DNA of 49,690 nt from an uncultured Lachnoanaerobaculum sp. GTDB lineage: Bacteria; Bacillota; Clostridia; Lachnospirales; Lachnospiraceae. Under the pieces are notes generated by a model, which worked only from the letters and a program-made list of their open reading frames with translations, did no database searches and was not told the origin of the DNA. Of the stretch, positions 25,136-33,779 are shown piece after piece; position 1 is the stretch's first letter; the number at the start of each line of letters is the position of its first letter. The translations under genes and the position numbers were made by a program. The DNA lies in contig CAMQCZ010000015.1 in assembly GCA_946999385.1 (NCBI GenBank), positions 1 through 49,690 on the forward strand, in the 5' to 3' direction.

Positions 25136-26773
25136 ATGATTAGTGCAAATAATATCACACTAAGATTGGGTAAAAAAGCTTTATTTGAGGATGTAAATAT
25201 TAAATTTACAGAAGGGAATTGTTATGGCTTAATAGGAGCAAATGGTGCCGGAAAGTCAACATTTTTAAAAATTTTATCAGGACAGCTTGAATCCAGTGCC
25301 GGAGATGTGGTTATTACCACAGGGCAGAGATTATCTTTTTTGGAACAGGATCATTTTAAATATGATGAATTTAGTGCCTTAGATACTGTAATTATGGGAA
25401 ATAAGCGTCTATATGAAGTTATGAAGGAAAAAGAAGCTATTTATATGAAAGAAGATTTTAGTGATGAAGACGGTATAAGGGCCGCAGAGCTTGAGGGAGA
25501 ATTTGCCGCAATGGACGGTTGGGAAGCTGAAAGTAATGCCGCCAATCTTTTGAACGGTCTTGGAGTAGCTACAGAATATCACTATAATTTATTAAAGGAT
25601 TTAAATGGTTCTTTGAAGGTAAAGGTTTTATTGGCAAAAGCTTTATTTGGAAATCCTGATATTTTATTGCTTGATGAACCTACTAACCACCTTGATCTTG
25701 CGGCTATAGCTTGGCTTGAAGAATTTTTGATAAATTTTGAAAATACAGTTATAGTAGTATCACATGACAGATATTTTTTAAATAAGGTATGTACTATGAT
25801 AGCTGATATAGATTATGGAAAAATACAGCTATATGCAGGAAATTATGATTTTTGGTATGAGTCAAGTCAGCTTATGGTTAAGCAAATGAAGGAAGCAAAT
25901 CGTAAAAAGGAAGAGAAAATAAAGGAATTACAAGAATTTATTCAACGCTTTTCTGCTAATGCTTCAAAATCCAAGCAAGCGACATCAAGAAAAAGAGCTT
26001 TGGAAAAAATTGAGCTTGATGATATAAGACCATCTTCAAGAAAATATCCATATATAGATTTTAGACCTAATAGAGAGGTTGGAAATGAGGTTTTAACAGT
26101 TGAAAATTTGTCTAAGACTATAGACGGTGTTAAGATATTGGATAATATAAGCTTTGTTCTGAATAGAGAGGATAAAGTTGCACTTGTCGGTCCTAATGAA
26201 AGAGCTAAAACTATATTATTTAAGATATTAACAGGTGAGCTTGAGCCTGATAGCGGAAGCTTTAAATGGGGGCTTACCACAACTATGTCATATTTTCCAA
26301 AAGATAATACAAATGACTTTTCCGGAGATGAAACTATTGTAGAATGGTTGACAGGATATTCTACAGAAAAGGATGCTACTTATGTAAGAGGATTTTTAGG
26401 ACGTATGTTATTTGCCGGAGAAGATGGATTAAAAAAAGTTAATATTTTATCAGGTGGAGAAAAGGTAAGAGTAATGTTATCTAAGCTTATGATTAGTGGG
26501 GCAAATGTACTTCTTTTAGATGAGCCGACAGACCATTTGGATATGGAAAGTATAACTGCACTTAATAATGGACTTATCAAATTTAACGGAATATTAATTT
26601 TTTCTTCCAGAGATCATCAGGTTGTACAAACGACAGCTAATAGAATAATGGAAATTATTAATGGTAAGCTAATTGATAAAATTACTACTTATGATGAATA
26701 TCTGGATTCTGACGAAATGGCAAGAAAGAGATTTACTTTTGAATTATCAGAAGATGATAAGCAGGATGATTAA
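25136..26773 (+). CDS. ABC-F family ATPase (YkpA/YbiT-like)
   Basis: Soluble protein with two ABC domains and no membrane part, thought to act on ribosomes. The first domain has Walker A GANGAGKST and Walker B ILLLDEPTNHLD with a degenerate signature (LNGSLKVK). The second has a proper signature LSGGEKVRVML and Walker B, but its Walker A is GPNERAKT. That exchange of degenerate motifs is characteristic of the YkpA/YbiT branch. The inter-domain linker (about 245-310) is Lys/Glu-rich. At 545 residues it is typical. It is 17 bases after the deacetylase and 18 before the exonuclease gene. Confidence 0.92.
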   Translation: MISANNITLRLGKKALFEDVNIKFTEGNCYGLIGANGAGKSTFLKILSGQLESSAGDVVITTGQRLSFLEQDHFKYDEFSALDTVIMGNKRLYEVMKEKEAIYMKEDFSDEDGIRAAELEGEFAAMDGWEAESNAANLLNGLGVATEYHYNLLKDLNGSLKVKVLLAKALFGNPDILLLDEPTNHLDLAAIAWLEEFLINFENTVIVVSHDRYFLNKVCTMIADIDYGKIQLYAGNYDFWYESSQLMVKQMKEANRKKEEKIKELQEFIQRFSANASKSKQATSRKRALEKIELDDIRPSSRKYPYIDFRPNREVGNEVLTVENLSKTIDGVKILDNISFVLNREDKVALVGPNERAKTILFKILTGELEPDSGSFKWGLTTTMSYFPKDNTNDFSGDETIVEWLTGYSTEKDATYVRGFLGRMLFAGEDGLKKVNILSGGEKVRVMLSKLMISGANVLLLDEPTDHLDMESITALNNGLIKFNGILIFSSRDHQVVQTTANRIMEIINGKLIDKITTYDEYLDSDEMARKRFTFELSEDDKQDD

Positions 26774-26791
26774 TTAGAAGGTGGGTATTTT

Positions 26792-27550
26792 ATGAAAAAA
26801 ATGATTTCTTGGAATGTCAATGGTCTTAGAGCGGCAGTTACAAAAGGATTTTTAGATGTATTTAAAGAAATGGATGCTGATATTTTTTGCTTGCAGGAAA
26901 CAAAATTGCAGGAGGGGCAAATAGACTTGGATTTACCGGGATATTATGATTATTGGAATTATGCACAAAAAAAAGGTTATTCAGGTGTTGCCTTATTTAC
27001 TAAAGAAAAGCCGATAAATGTTATTTATGGTCTTGGTATTGAAAAGCATGATATGGAAGGAAGAGTTATAACAGCAGAATTTAATGATTTTTATTTTTTG
27101 ACCTGCTACACTCCAAATTCACAAAATGAGCTTGCAAGACTTGATTATAGAATGGAGTGGGAAGAAGATTTTCTTGAATATATAAAAACTTTAAGTGAGA
27201 AAAAGCCTCTTATATATTGTGGTGATTTAAATGTTGCTTTTGCAGAGATAGATTTAAAAAATCCTAAAAGTAATAGAAAAAATGCGGGATTTACAGATGA
27301 GGAAAGAGAAAAAATGGGAATTGTGCTTTCAAGTGGCTTTGTAGATACATTTAGATATTTATATCCTGATAAAGAAAATGTTTATTCTTGGTGGTCATAT
27401 AGAGCAGGTGCAAGAGCTAAGAATGTCGGTTGGCGTATTGACTATTTTATTGTATCTGACTATATAAAAAATAAGATTATTGATGCAAAAATACATTCTG
27501 ATATCATGGGCTCAGATCATTGTCCGGTTGAGCTTACTATAGATATTTAA
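26792..27550 (+). CDS. xth: Exodeoxyribonuclease III (AP endonuclease)
   Basis: Base-excision-repair enzyme cutting abasic sites. Motifs: SWNVNGLRA, catalytic Glu in LQETKLQ, catalytic Tyr region TCYTPNSQ, CGDLNVAF, the RRIDY-like WRIDYF and the final SDHCPVELTI catalytic His. At 252 residues it matches the ExoA group. GGTGGG precedes the ATG. It is the last gene of the run that begins at ecfA1. Confidence 0.95.
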   Translation: MKKMISWNVNGLRAAVTKGFLDVFKEMDADIFCLQETKLQEGQIDLDLPGYYDYWNYAQKKGYSGVALFTKEKPINVIYGLGIEKHDMEGRVITAEFNDFYFLTCYTPNSQNELARLDYRMEWEEDFLEYIKTLSEKKPLIYCGDLNVAFAEIDLKNPKSNRKNAGFTDEEREKMGIVLSSGFVDTFRYLYPDKENVYSWWSYRAGARAKNVGWRIDYFIVSDYIKNKIIDAKIHSDIMGSDHCPVELTIDI

Positions 27551-27568
27551 TTTTTTAATTATTTTAGA

Positions 27569-27585
27569 GGTGGCGAAATGCCACC
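27569..27585 (+). terminator. Short GC hairpin after the exonuclease gene
   Basis: GGTGGC pairs with GCCACC across a five-base loop. There is no T run, so it is a weak terminator or an mRNA end-protecting hairpin. Confidence 0.45.
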
Positions 27586-27764
27586 CTATTTAAGTTATAT
27601 AAAAAGTGAAGTGTTGAAAATAATTTTTGATATTTAAAAAACTCATAAAGAAAATAATTTATAAATAAATAAAAAATTAAAAGCCATTTAGAAAGAGATA
27701 TAATAGTAGAGCCACGGAGCAAAATTTGTCAGCTTGTCAAGTAAATAATTAATAAAAAAATGAT

Positions 27765-27796
27765 AAAAACAACCACTTTATACTGTGGTTGTTTTT
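27765..27796. terminator. Strong two-sided terminator upstream of nrdD
   Basis: A perfect 12-bp stem, aaaaacaaccac (27765-27776) with gtggttgttttt (27785-27796), and an 8-base loop. It ends two bases before the -35 of the nrdD promoter. Confidence 0.75.
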
Positions 27797-27820
27797 AATT
27801 GACTTATCTATATATAGTGT
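27773..27820. promoter_or_regulatory. Paired NrdR-box-like sites
   Basis: Site 2, TATCTATATATAGTGT (27805-27820), matches the core CwAtATaTwG exactly. Site 1, CCACTTTATACTGTGG (27773-27788), matches 8 of 10 core positions. They are 32 bp apart, close to the roughly three helical turns known for NrdR sites. Site 2 lies between the -35 and -10. Confidence 0.55.
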
Positions 27821-27826
27821 TATAAT
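27799..27826 (+). promoter_or_regulatory. Promoter of nrdDG
   Basis: TTGACT (27799-27804), a 16-base spacer, then TGT-TATAAT (-10 at 27821-27826). The leader is about 70 bases. Confidence 0.75.
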
Positions 27827-27903
27827 AAGTGTTGCATTATGATTAAGGATAATATTTTTAAAAAGGCCTTGAGGCCATTATATATAAATTAAGGGTGGGA
27901 TAT

Positions 27904-30072
27904 ATGAAGATAATAAAAAGAAACGGTTCTGAAGTGGACTTTGATATAAGTAAAATTATTGCGGCGGTATATAAGGCAAATGCAGTAGTGGAAAAGGATA
28001 AGCAATTAACTAAAAGTCAAATAGATAAGCTTGCAAAAAATGTTGAAGAGAAATGCCTTAAAATAAAAAGAGCTGTAAATGTTGAAGAAATTCAGGATAT
28101 GGTAGAAAATCAAATAATGGATGCAAAGGCTTTTGAGGTTGCAAGAAAATATATTACATATAGATATGTACAAGGCTTGAAAAGAAAAAGTAATACAACT
28201 GATGAAAAGATTTTATCTTTGATAGAATGTGAAAATGAAGAAGTAAAGCAGGAAAATTCTAATAAAAATCCTACTGTAAGTAGTGTACAAAGAGATTATA
28301 TGGCAGGTGAGGTATCAAAGGATTTAACTGAAAGATTATTACTGTCTCAGGATATTGTGGAAGCTCACAAAGCAGGTATTTTGCATTTTCATGATTCGGA
28401 TTATTTTGCCCAACATATGCATAATTGTGATTTGGTAAATCTTGATGATATGCTACAAAATGGTACAGTTATATCAGGAACGTTCATAGAAAAACCACAT
28501 AGCTTTTCTACTGCCTGTAATATAGCAACACAAATAATAGCACAGGTAGCTTCCAGCCAATATGGAGGACAGAGTATATCACTTACTCATCTTGCACCGT
28601 TTGTAGATATAAGTAGACAAAAGATAATAGCACAAGTTGAAGCTGAAATGTATGGTTTAAATGTTTCAAAGGAAAGAAAAGAACAAATTGTAGATATTAG
28701 ATTAAGACAAGAAATAAATAAGGGAGTTCAAACTATACAATATCAGGTGGTAACACTTATGACAACAAATGGTCAAGCTCCTTTTATTACAGTATTTATG
28801 TATCTTAATGAAGCAAAGGATGAAAGAGAAAAAGCAGACTTGGCTATGATAATAGAAGAAATGCTTAGCCAACGTATACAAGGTGTGAAAAATGAAAGTG
28901 GAGTTTGGATAACACCTGCTTTTCCAAAGCTTATTTATGTATTGGAGGAGGATAATATTTTTCCAAATTCAAAATATTATAATCTTACAAAATTGGCTGC
29001 AAAATGTTCTGCAAAACGTTTAGTTCCTGATTATATATCTGAAAAGAAAATGCTTGAGTATAAAATAGACAAAAATGGAAATGGAAATTGCTTTACCTGT
29101 ATGGGGTGTAGGAGCTTTTTAACGCCTTATGTGGATGAAAATGGCAAGGCTAAATATTATGGAAGATTTAATCAGGGTGTTGTAACGATAAATTTGGTTG
29201 ATGTTGCACTTTCAAGTAGCGGAGATATTGAGAAATTTTGGGAAATATTTGATGAAAGACTGGAGCTTTGCCATAAGGCACTTAGAGCAAGGCATGAAAG
29301 ATTGCTTGGTACACCAAGTGATGTAGCACCTATATTATGGCAATATGGAGCTTTAGCAAGACTCAAAAAGGGTGAGGTTATAGATAAGCTTTTATATGGC
29401 GGATATTCAACAATAAGCTTAGGGTATGCAGGCTTATATGAATGCGTAAAATATATGACGGGACAAAGTCATACAAAGGAAAGTGCCAAACCATTTGCAC
29501 TTTCTATAATGCAGCATATGAATGATAAATGCGATGAGTGGAAGAAGAAGGAAAATATTGATTATTCAATATATGGTACTCCGCTTGAATCAACGACATA
29601 TAAATTTGCAAAATGTTTACAAAAAAGATTCGGTATTATTGAAGGAATAACAGATAAAGCATATATAACAAATTCTTATCATGTACATGTTAGTGAAAAA
29701 ATTGATGCTTTTACAAAATTAAAATTTGAAAGTGAGTTTCAGAAATTATCTCCGGGTGGAGCTATTAGTTATGTAGAGGTACCTAATATGCAAGATAATA
29801 TAACAGCTGTTATATCAGTTTTACAATTTATTTATGAAAATATTATGTATGCCGAATTAAATACAAAATCAGACTATTGTCAAAATTGCGGTTTTGACGG
29901 AGAAATTATTATTAAAGAAAATGAGGGTAAATTGGAATGGGTTTGCCCAAAATGTGGTAATAAGGATCAATCTAAATTAAATGTAGCAAGAAGAACCTGC
30001 GGTTATATAGGTACACAATTTTGGAATCAAGGTAGAACACAGGAAATAAAAGATAGAGTACTACATTTATAG
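27904..30072 (+). CDS. nrdD: Anaerobic ribonucleoside-triphosphate reductase
   Basis: Oxygen-sensitive glycyl-radical enzyme reducing NTPs to dNTPs. An N-terminal ATP-cone (about 1-90, opening KIIKRNGSEVDFD) controls activity. The body includes HDSDYFAQHMHNCDL and the catalytic-loop region. A C-terminal zinc site has two CxxC pairs (YCQNCG and VCPKCG), followed by the radical-glycine motif RRTCGYIG. The start is set at ATG 27904, five bases after GGTGG; an upstream GTG (27895) would swallow that site. At 722 residues it is typical. The activase gene follows after seven bases. Confidence 0.96.
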   Translation: MKIIKRNGSEVDFDISKIIAAVYKANAVVEKDKQLTKSQIDKLAKNVEEKCLKIKRAVNVEEIQDMVENQIMDAKAFEVARKYITYRYVQGLKRKSNTTDEKILSLIECENEEVKQENSNKNPTVSSVQRDYMAGEVSKDLTERLLLSQDIVEAHKAGILHFHDSDYFAQHMHNCDLVNLDDMLQNGTVISGTFIEKPHSFSTACNIATQIIAQVASSQYGGQSISLTHLAPFVDISRQKIIAQVEAEMYGLNVSKERKEQIVDIRLRQEINKGVQTIQYQVVTLMTTNGQAPFITVFMYLNEAKDEREKADLAMIIEEMLSQRIQGVKNESGVWITPAFPKLIYVLEEDNIFPNSKYYNLTKLAAKCSAKRLVPDYISEKKMLEYKIDKNGNGNCFTCMGCRSFLTPYVDENGKAKYYGRFNQGVVTINLVDVALSSSGDIEKFWEIFDERLELCHKALRARHERLLGTPSDVAPILWQYGALARLKKGEVIDKLLYGGYSTISLGYAGLYECVKYMTGQSHTKESAKPFALSIMQHMNDKCDEWKKKENIDYSIYGTPLESTTYKFAKCLQKRFGIIEGITDKAYITNSYHVHVSEKIDAFTKLKFESEFQKLSPGGAISYVEVPNMQDNITAVISVLQFIYENIMYAELNTKSDYCQNCGFDGEIIIKENEGKLEWVCPKCGNKDQSKLNVARRTCGYIGTQFWNQGRTQEIKDRVLHL

Positions 30073-30079
30073 GTAGAAT

Positions 30080-30580
30080 ATGAAATATGCAAATATAAAA
30101 TATAATGATATCGCAAATGGATTAGGCGTAAGAACAAGTCTTTTCGTTTCAGGTTGTCGGCACGCTTGTAAAAATTGTTTTAATAAAATAGCTTGGGATT
30201 TTGATTATGGAAAGAATTTTGATAATGATACAATTAATGAAATTTTAGATTCTATTGAGCCATATTATATAAGCGGTCTTAGCTTATTAGGAGGTGAGCC
30301 TTTAGACCCTTTAAATCAAAAGGATGTGAAAGCTTTAATTTTAAAATTTAGGGAAAGCTTCAAAAATAGCAAGGATATTTGGTGTTATACAGGTTATATT
30401 TATCCTGATGATTTTCGTAAGGGACAAAGAGCATATACTGAGCATATAAAAGATATTTTAGATAATATAGATATCCTGGTTGACGGTCCATTTATACAAG
30501 AGCTTGCCGATATAAGCTTGAAATTTAGAGGAAGCTCAAATCAGAGAATAATTGAAATGAGAAAAGAAAGAAAAGATTGA
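30080..30580 (+). CDS. nrdG: Anaerobic ribonucleotide reductase activating protein
   Basis: Radical-SAM enzyme that generates the glycyl radical on NrdD. The 4Fe-4S motif CRHACKNC (CxxxCxxC) lies near residue 30, followed by NKIAWDF and the SAM-binding GGEP in LLGGEPLDP. At 166 residues it is a normal NrdG. It is co-transcribed with nrdD and ends at the terminator at 30630. Confidence 0.96.
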   Translation: MKYANIKYNDIANGLGVRTSLFVSGCRHACKNCFNKIAWDFDYGKNFDNDTINEILDSIEPYYISGLSLLGGEPLDPLNQKDVKALILKFRESFKNSKDIWCYTGYIYPDDFRKGQRAYTEHIKDILDNIDILVDGPFIQELADISLKFRGSSNQRIIEMRKERKD

Positions 30581-30629
30581 TATAGAAGAAATATCAGAGA
30601 TAGTTTTTAAAATTTAATAAATATATAGC

Positions 30630-30671
30630 AATTCATCCTTCGTACTTTATAAGTGGGGATGAATTTTTTTT
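30630..30671 (+). terminator. Terminator of nrdDG
   Basis: aattcatcc (30630-30638) pairs with ggatgaatt (30657-30665), followed by a T run to 30671. Confidence 0.8.
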
Positions 30672-30753
30672 ATTTATTCTATATCTAATGTATTTTTATA
30701 AATAAGGATACTGTATAAAAAATGCATAAAATAAAAAAATATTCAAAAAAGAC

Positions 30754-30782
30754 TTGATTTTATTCAAGAAATACTGTATAAC
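30754..30782 (+). promoter_or_regulatory. Promoter of the amino-acid ABC operon
   Basis: TTGATT (30754-30759), 17 bases and TATAAC (30777-30782). The -35 sits inside an inverted repeat CTTGA-TTTTAT-TCAAG (30753-30768) that could be an operator. Confidence 0.6.
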
Positions 30783-30823
30783 ATTAAAAAGAGTAAAGAA
30801 TAATTATTTTGGAGGGAAAATTT

Positions 30824-31576
30824 ATGAAAAAAACTTTATTATTTGGAATTATTGCTATGAGCTTTATGTCTTTAGTTGCTTGTTCTTCAAAGGCTAATAA
30901 AAATGGTACTGTTGAAGAGGGTAAGCTTTATATGTCAACAAATGCAGAATTTGCACCATATGAATATCATGAGGGTGATGACATAATCGGTATAGATGCG
31001 GAAATAGCACAGGCTATAGCACAAAAATTAGGATTAAAATTAGTTATTAATGATATAGCATTTGATGCTATTATACCTGAGATAAGTGCAGGTAAATCAG
31101 ATATGGCAATGGCGGCTATGACAGTAACAGCTGACAGAGAAAAAAATGTTGATTTCTCAGACACCTATGCAAAGTCAAAGCAGGTAATTATTGTTAAAAA
31201 GGATTCAGATATAAAAAATGCCGATGACTTAAAAAATAAGACAATAGGTGTTCAGCTTGGTACAACAGGTGATATTTATGCTTCTGATATTGAAGGAGTT
31301 ACTATGGATCGTTTTTCTAAGGGCTTTGAATTGGTACAAGCTTTATCACAGGGAAAGGTTGATGCTGTAGTAGTTGATGAGCAACCGGCAAAATTTTATA
31401 CACAAGATAAGTCTGATGTTCAAATATTACCTGAAGCTTTTGTAGAAGAGGAATATGCTATTGCATTTAAAAAGGGAAATACAGTATTAAAGGATAAGGT
31501 AAATGAAGCTTTAAAGGAATTAAAAGAGGATAATACTATAGATAATATTGTAGCAAAATATATTAAAGCTGAGTAA
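30824..31576 (+). CDS. Amino-acid ABC transporter substrate-binding lipoprotein
   Basis: Family 3 solute-binding protein for polar amino acids. Signal peptide with lipobox LVAC (lipidated C20). Family marks are YMSTNAEFAPYEY, GIDAEIAQAIAQKLG, the MAMAAMTVTADREKNVDFSD-type ligand strand and GVQLGTTGD. The ATG at 30824 follows GGAGG (30811-30815); a TTG in frame at 30809 would include it. At 250 residues it is usual. It is the first gene of a complete importer; the ligand (Arg, Gln, Cys or other) is not decidable here. Confidence 0.94.
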   Translation: MKKTLLFGIIAMSFMSLVACSSKANKNGTVEEGKLYMSTNAEFAPYEYHEGDDIIGIDAEIAQAIAQKLGLKLVINDIAFDAIIPEISAGKSDMAMAAMTVTADREKNVDFSDTYAKSKQVIIVKKDSDIKNADDLKNKTIGVQLGTTGDIYASDIEGVTMDRFSKGFELVQALSQGKVDAVVVDEQPAKFYTQDKSDVQILPEAFVEEEYAIAFKKGNTVLKDKVNEALKELKEDNTIDNIVAKYIKAE

Positions 31577-31627
31577 TAATTATCAAATAGTATTCATATT
31601 TTTATTAATCATATGGAAGGAAGGATT

Positions 31628-32317
31628 ATGCAGGCTGTAATTGATAGTATAAATCAGAATTTAATTGAACAAAATAGGTGGAAATATATACTGGACGGTT
31701 TTTATGTAACAATTAAAGTAACCTTTTTTGCTTTAATACTTGGAATATTATTAGGACTCATTGTAGCTATTATTAGAAATACATATGATAATACAGGAAA
31801 ATTAAAAATATTGAATTGTCTTTGTAATATATATTTAACTATTATCAGAGGTACACCTGTAGTTGTCCAATTATTAATTATATATTATGGAGTATTTGCC
31901 AGTACGAGGATTGACAAGGTTTTAGTGGCGATACTTGCTTTTGCTATCAATTCGGGAGCATATCAGGCTGAAATATTCAGGGCAGGTATACAGAGTGTAC
32001 CAAGAGGTCAATTTGAAGCGGGTAGGAGCTTGGGCTTTAGCTATCCACAGACTATGATGATAGTTATTGTTCCACAAGCATTCAAAAATGTTTTACCTAC
32101 ACTTGCAAATGAGTTTATAGTATTATTAAAAGAAACATCGGTAGCGGGATATATAGCACTTCAAGATATTACTAAGGCGGGAGATATTATTCGTAGCCAG
32201 ACATACTCATCCTTTACACCGCTTTTAGCTATAGCTATTATATATTTAATCTTAGTAATGGGATTATCATATTTGGTTTCATTACTTGAAAGGAGATTAA
32301 AAAAGAATGAAAGATAA
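31628..32317 (+). CDS. Amino-acid ABC transporter permease (HisM/GlnP type)
   Basis: Membrane subunit of the polar amino-acid importer, 229 residues with about five helices. The opening LDGFYVTIKVTFFALILG, the family phrase TIIRGTPVVVQLLIIYYG, and the EAA coupling loop EAGRSLGFSYPQTMMIVIVPQA are seen. The start is placed at ATG 31628 because AAGGAAGG precedes it; an ATG 15 bases upstream overlaps that site. It overlaps the ATPase gene by 11 bases. Confidence 0.94.
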   Translation: MQAVIDSINQNLIEQNRWKYILDGFYVTIKVTFFALILGILLGLIVAIIRNTYDNTGKLKILNCLCNIYLTIIRGTPVVVQLLIIYYGVFASTRIDKVLVAILAFAINSGAYQAEIFRAGIQSVPRGQFEAGRSLGFSYPQTMMIVIVPQAFKNVLPTLANEFIVLLKETSVAGYIALQDITKAGDIIRSQTYSSFTPLLAIAIIYLILVMGLSYLVSLLERRLKKNER

Positions 32318-33047
32318 GAAAGCATTAATTGAGGTAAAGGGGCTTTGTAAAAATTTTGGAGAGAAGCAAATTTTGAAAAATATCAATGTTAATATATATG
32401 AAGGCGATGTCGTTTGTGTAATTGGACCCTCAGGCTCAGGAAAATCTACATTTTTACGTTGCTTGAATAGAATGGAAGAGGCTAGTTGTGGGCAAATTAT
32501 TTTTGAAGGTATTGATATAGTAGATAAAAAAATCAATATAGATAAACATAGACAAAAAATGGGGATGGTTTTTCAGCAGTTTAATTTATTTCCACATATG
32601 ACAGTTTTAGATAATCTTACTGTTGCACCTATGAAATTACAAAATATATCAAAAAAAGCCGCACAGGATTTTGCAATAGAATTGTTGGAAAGAGTGGGGC
32701 TTGCAGATAGGAAGTCGGCTTATCCAAATCAATTATCCGGAGGGCAACAACAACGTATTGCAATATGTAGAGCTTTATGTATGCGACCTGATGTTATGCT
32801 ATTTGATGAACCTACATCAGCACTTGATCCTGAAATGGTAGGAGAGGTTTTGAATGTAATGAAGGATTTAGCAAAGCAAAAGATGACTATGATCGTAGTT
32901 ACACATGAAATGGGATTCGCAAGAGAGGTTAGTAATAGAGTTATGTTTTTGGATAATGGATATTTCTTGGAAGAAAATGCACCGGATGAATTTTTTTCAA
33001 ATCCTAAAAATGAAAGATTAAAGCTATTTCTAAGTAAGGTATTATAA
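32307..33047 (+). CDS. Amino-acid ABC transporter ATP-binding protein (GlnQ type)
   Basis: ATPase of the polar amino-acid importer. Walker A GPSGSGKST, Q-loop FQQFNLFPHMTV, signature LSGGQQQRIAICRAL, Walker B VMLFDEPTSALDP and the H-loop VVTHEMGFA are complete. At 246 residues it is the standard length for GlnQ/HisP. AAAGGAG precedes the ATG, inside the permease end. It is followed by a TAAA tandem repeat and a terminator. Confidence 0.95.
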   Translation: MKDKKALIEVKGLCKNFGEKQILKNINVNIYEGDVVCVIGPSGSGKSTFLRCLNRMEEASCGQIIFEGIDIVDKKINIDKHRQKMGMVFQQFNLFPHMTVLDNLTVAPMKLQNISKKAAQDFAIELLERVGLADRKSAYPNQLSGGQQQRIAICRALCMRPDVMLFDEPTSALDPEMVGEVLNVMKDLAKQKMTMIVVTHEMGFAREVSNRVMFLDNGYFLEENAPDEFFSNPKNERLKLFLSKVL

Positions 33048-33071
33048 ATAAATAAATAAATAAATAAATAA
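33045..33071. repeat. Tetranucleotide TAAA tandem repeat (6.75 copies)
   Basis: The stop codon of the ATPase gene begins an uninterrupted TAAA array that runs straight into the terminator stem. It is downstream of coding sequence, so slippage would not change the protein. Confidence 0.9.
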
Positions 33072-33110
33072 GTAGGCAGAGTGTCTTATAAAAGGCATTC
33101 TGCCTATTTT
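33070..33110 (+). terminator. Terminator of the amino-acid ABC operon
   Basis: A 16-bp stem with three G-U pairs (33070-33085 with 33094-33109) followed by Ts. Confidence 0.8.
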
Positions 33111-33145
33111 AATAGAATAATAATATAAAATATGAACTTAAGGTA

Positions 33146-33174
33146 TTGACAAATGACACTGTGTCATCTATATT
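33146..33174 (+). promoter_or_regulatory. Promoter of the TetR-DUF2871 operon
   Basis: Consensus TTGACA (33146-33151), 17 bases, TATATT (33169-33174). The spacer contains operator 1 and the transcript start falls at operator 2. Confidence 0.8.
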
Positions 33175-33195
33175 TATTTTATGACACAGTGTTAT
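33153..33195. promoter_or_regulatory. Two TetR-type operators
   Basis: ATGACAC-T-GTGTCAT (33153-33167) is a perfect 15-bp palindrome. ATGACAC-A-GTGTTAT (33181-33195) is the same with one mismatch. Centres are 28 bp apart, one in the promoter spacer and one at the transcript start, an arrangement suited to autorepression by the adjacent TetR protein. Confidence 0.75.
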
Positions 33196-33209
33196 AAAAG
33201 GAGTGCAGA

Positions 33210-33779
33210 ATGCCAAAAAAAACATTTTTTAATTTATCAGAAGAAAAAAGGGGGTCTATAGTAGAAGCCTTAGTTAATGAATTTGAAGCTTATCCTATAG
33301 ATAATTCCAATATAAAAAGAATAGTAGAACAATTAAATATTTCAAGAGGCAGTTTTTATCAATATTTTGACAGCCTTTTAGAAGCTTATTTTTATATTTT
33401 GGAAATAAAATTGAATAAAATACATGAAGCTTTTTTTGAGTTGTTACAAAGGTATGACAAGGATTTGATTTTTGCATTAAATGAATATGCTAAGGTGATT
33501 ATTTTTGAGATATATAATAATTCCAATTATTCATTATATAAAAATCGTTATCTTTATTGGAATGCAAACCTTGAAAAGGAATGGAGAAAATATTTATTAA
33601 AATCTAAAGAGAATTACCATACAAATGATGCATTAAAAAATAGTGAAGAAATAAAATTTATAGCTGCCTGCATACATTCACTTATCCAGCGATTATTTCT
33701 GGAAAATTGGAGTGAAGAATTATTTTTAAAGCATTATAAACAATATATTTTATGGATAAAGGGGGCATTTGGATTATGA
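33210..33779 (+). CDS. TetR-family transcriptional regulator
   Basis: DNA-binding N-terminus with the TetR HTH at about 30-55 (NIKRIVEQLNISRGSFYQYF), then an all-helical ligand domain of about 130 residues. At 189 residues it is normal. AAAGGAG precedes the ATG. Two operators overlap its promoter, so it very likely represses itself and the co-transcribed membrane protein, whose ATG overlaps its stop codon. The inducer is unknown. Confidence 0.9.
   Translation: MPKKTFFNLSEEKRGSIVEALVNEFEAYPIDNSNIKRIVEQLNISRGSFYQYFDSLLEAYFYILEIKLNKIHEAFFELLQRYDKDLIFALNEYAKVIIFEIYNNSNYSLYKNRYLYWNANLEKEWRKYLLKSKENYHTNDALKNSEEIKFIAACIHSLIQRLFLENWSEELFLKHYKQYILWIKGAFGL

Larger units (their letters stand above)
27551..27903. 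other. Intergenic region with hairpins and nrdD control sites
   Basis: It holds a hairpin after the exonuclease gene (27569-27585), an isolated TATAAT (27699-27704), a strong two-sided terminator (27765-27796), two NrdR-box-like sites (27773-27788 and 27805-27820), the nrdD promoter and a short GGCCT hairpin in its leader (about 27866-27877). The stretch 27586-27690 shows nothing. Confidence 0.6.

Noticed and set aside
26173..26260. Broken second Walker A (GPNERAKT) in the ABC-F protein as a sign of decay
   Set aside because: This exchange, with a complementary degenerate first signature, is normal in the YkpA/YbiT branch.
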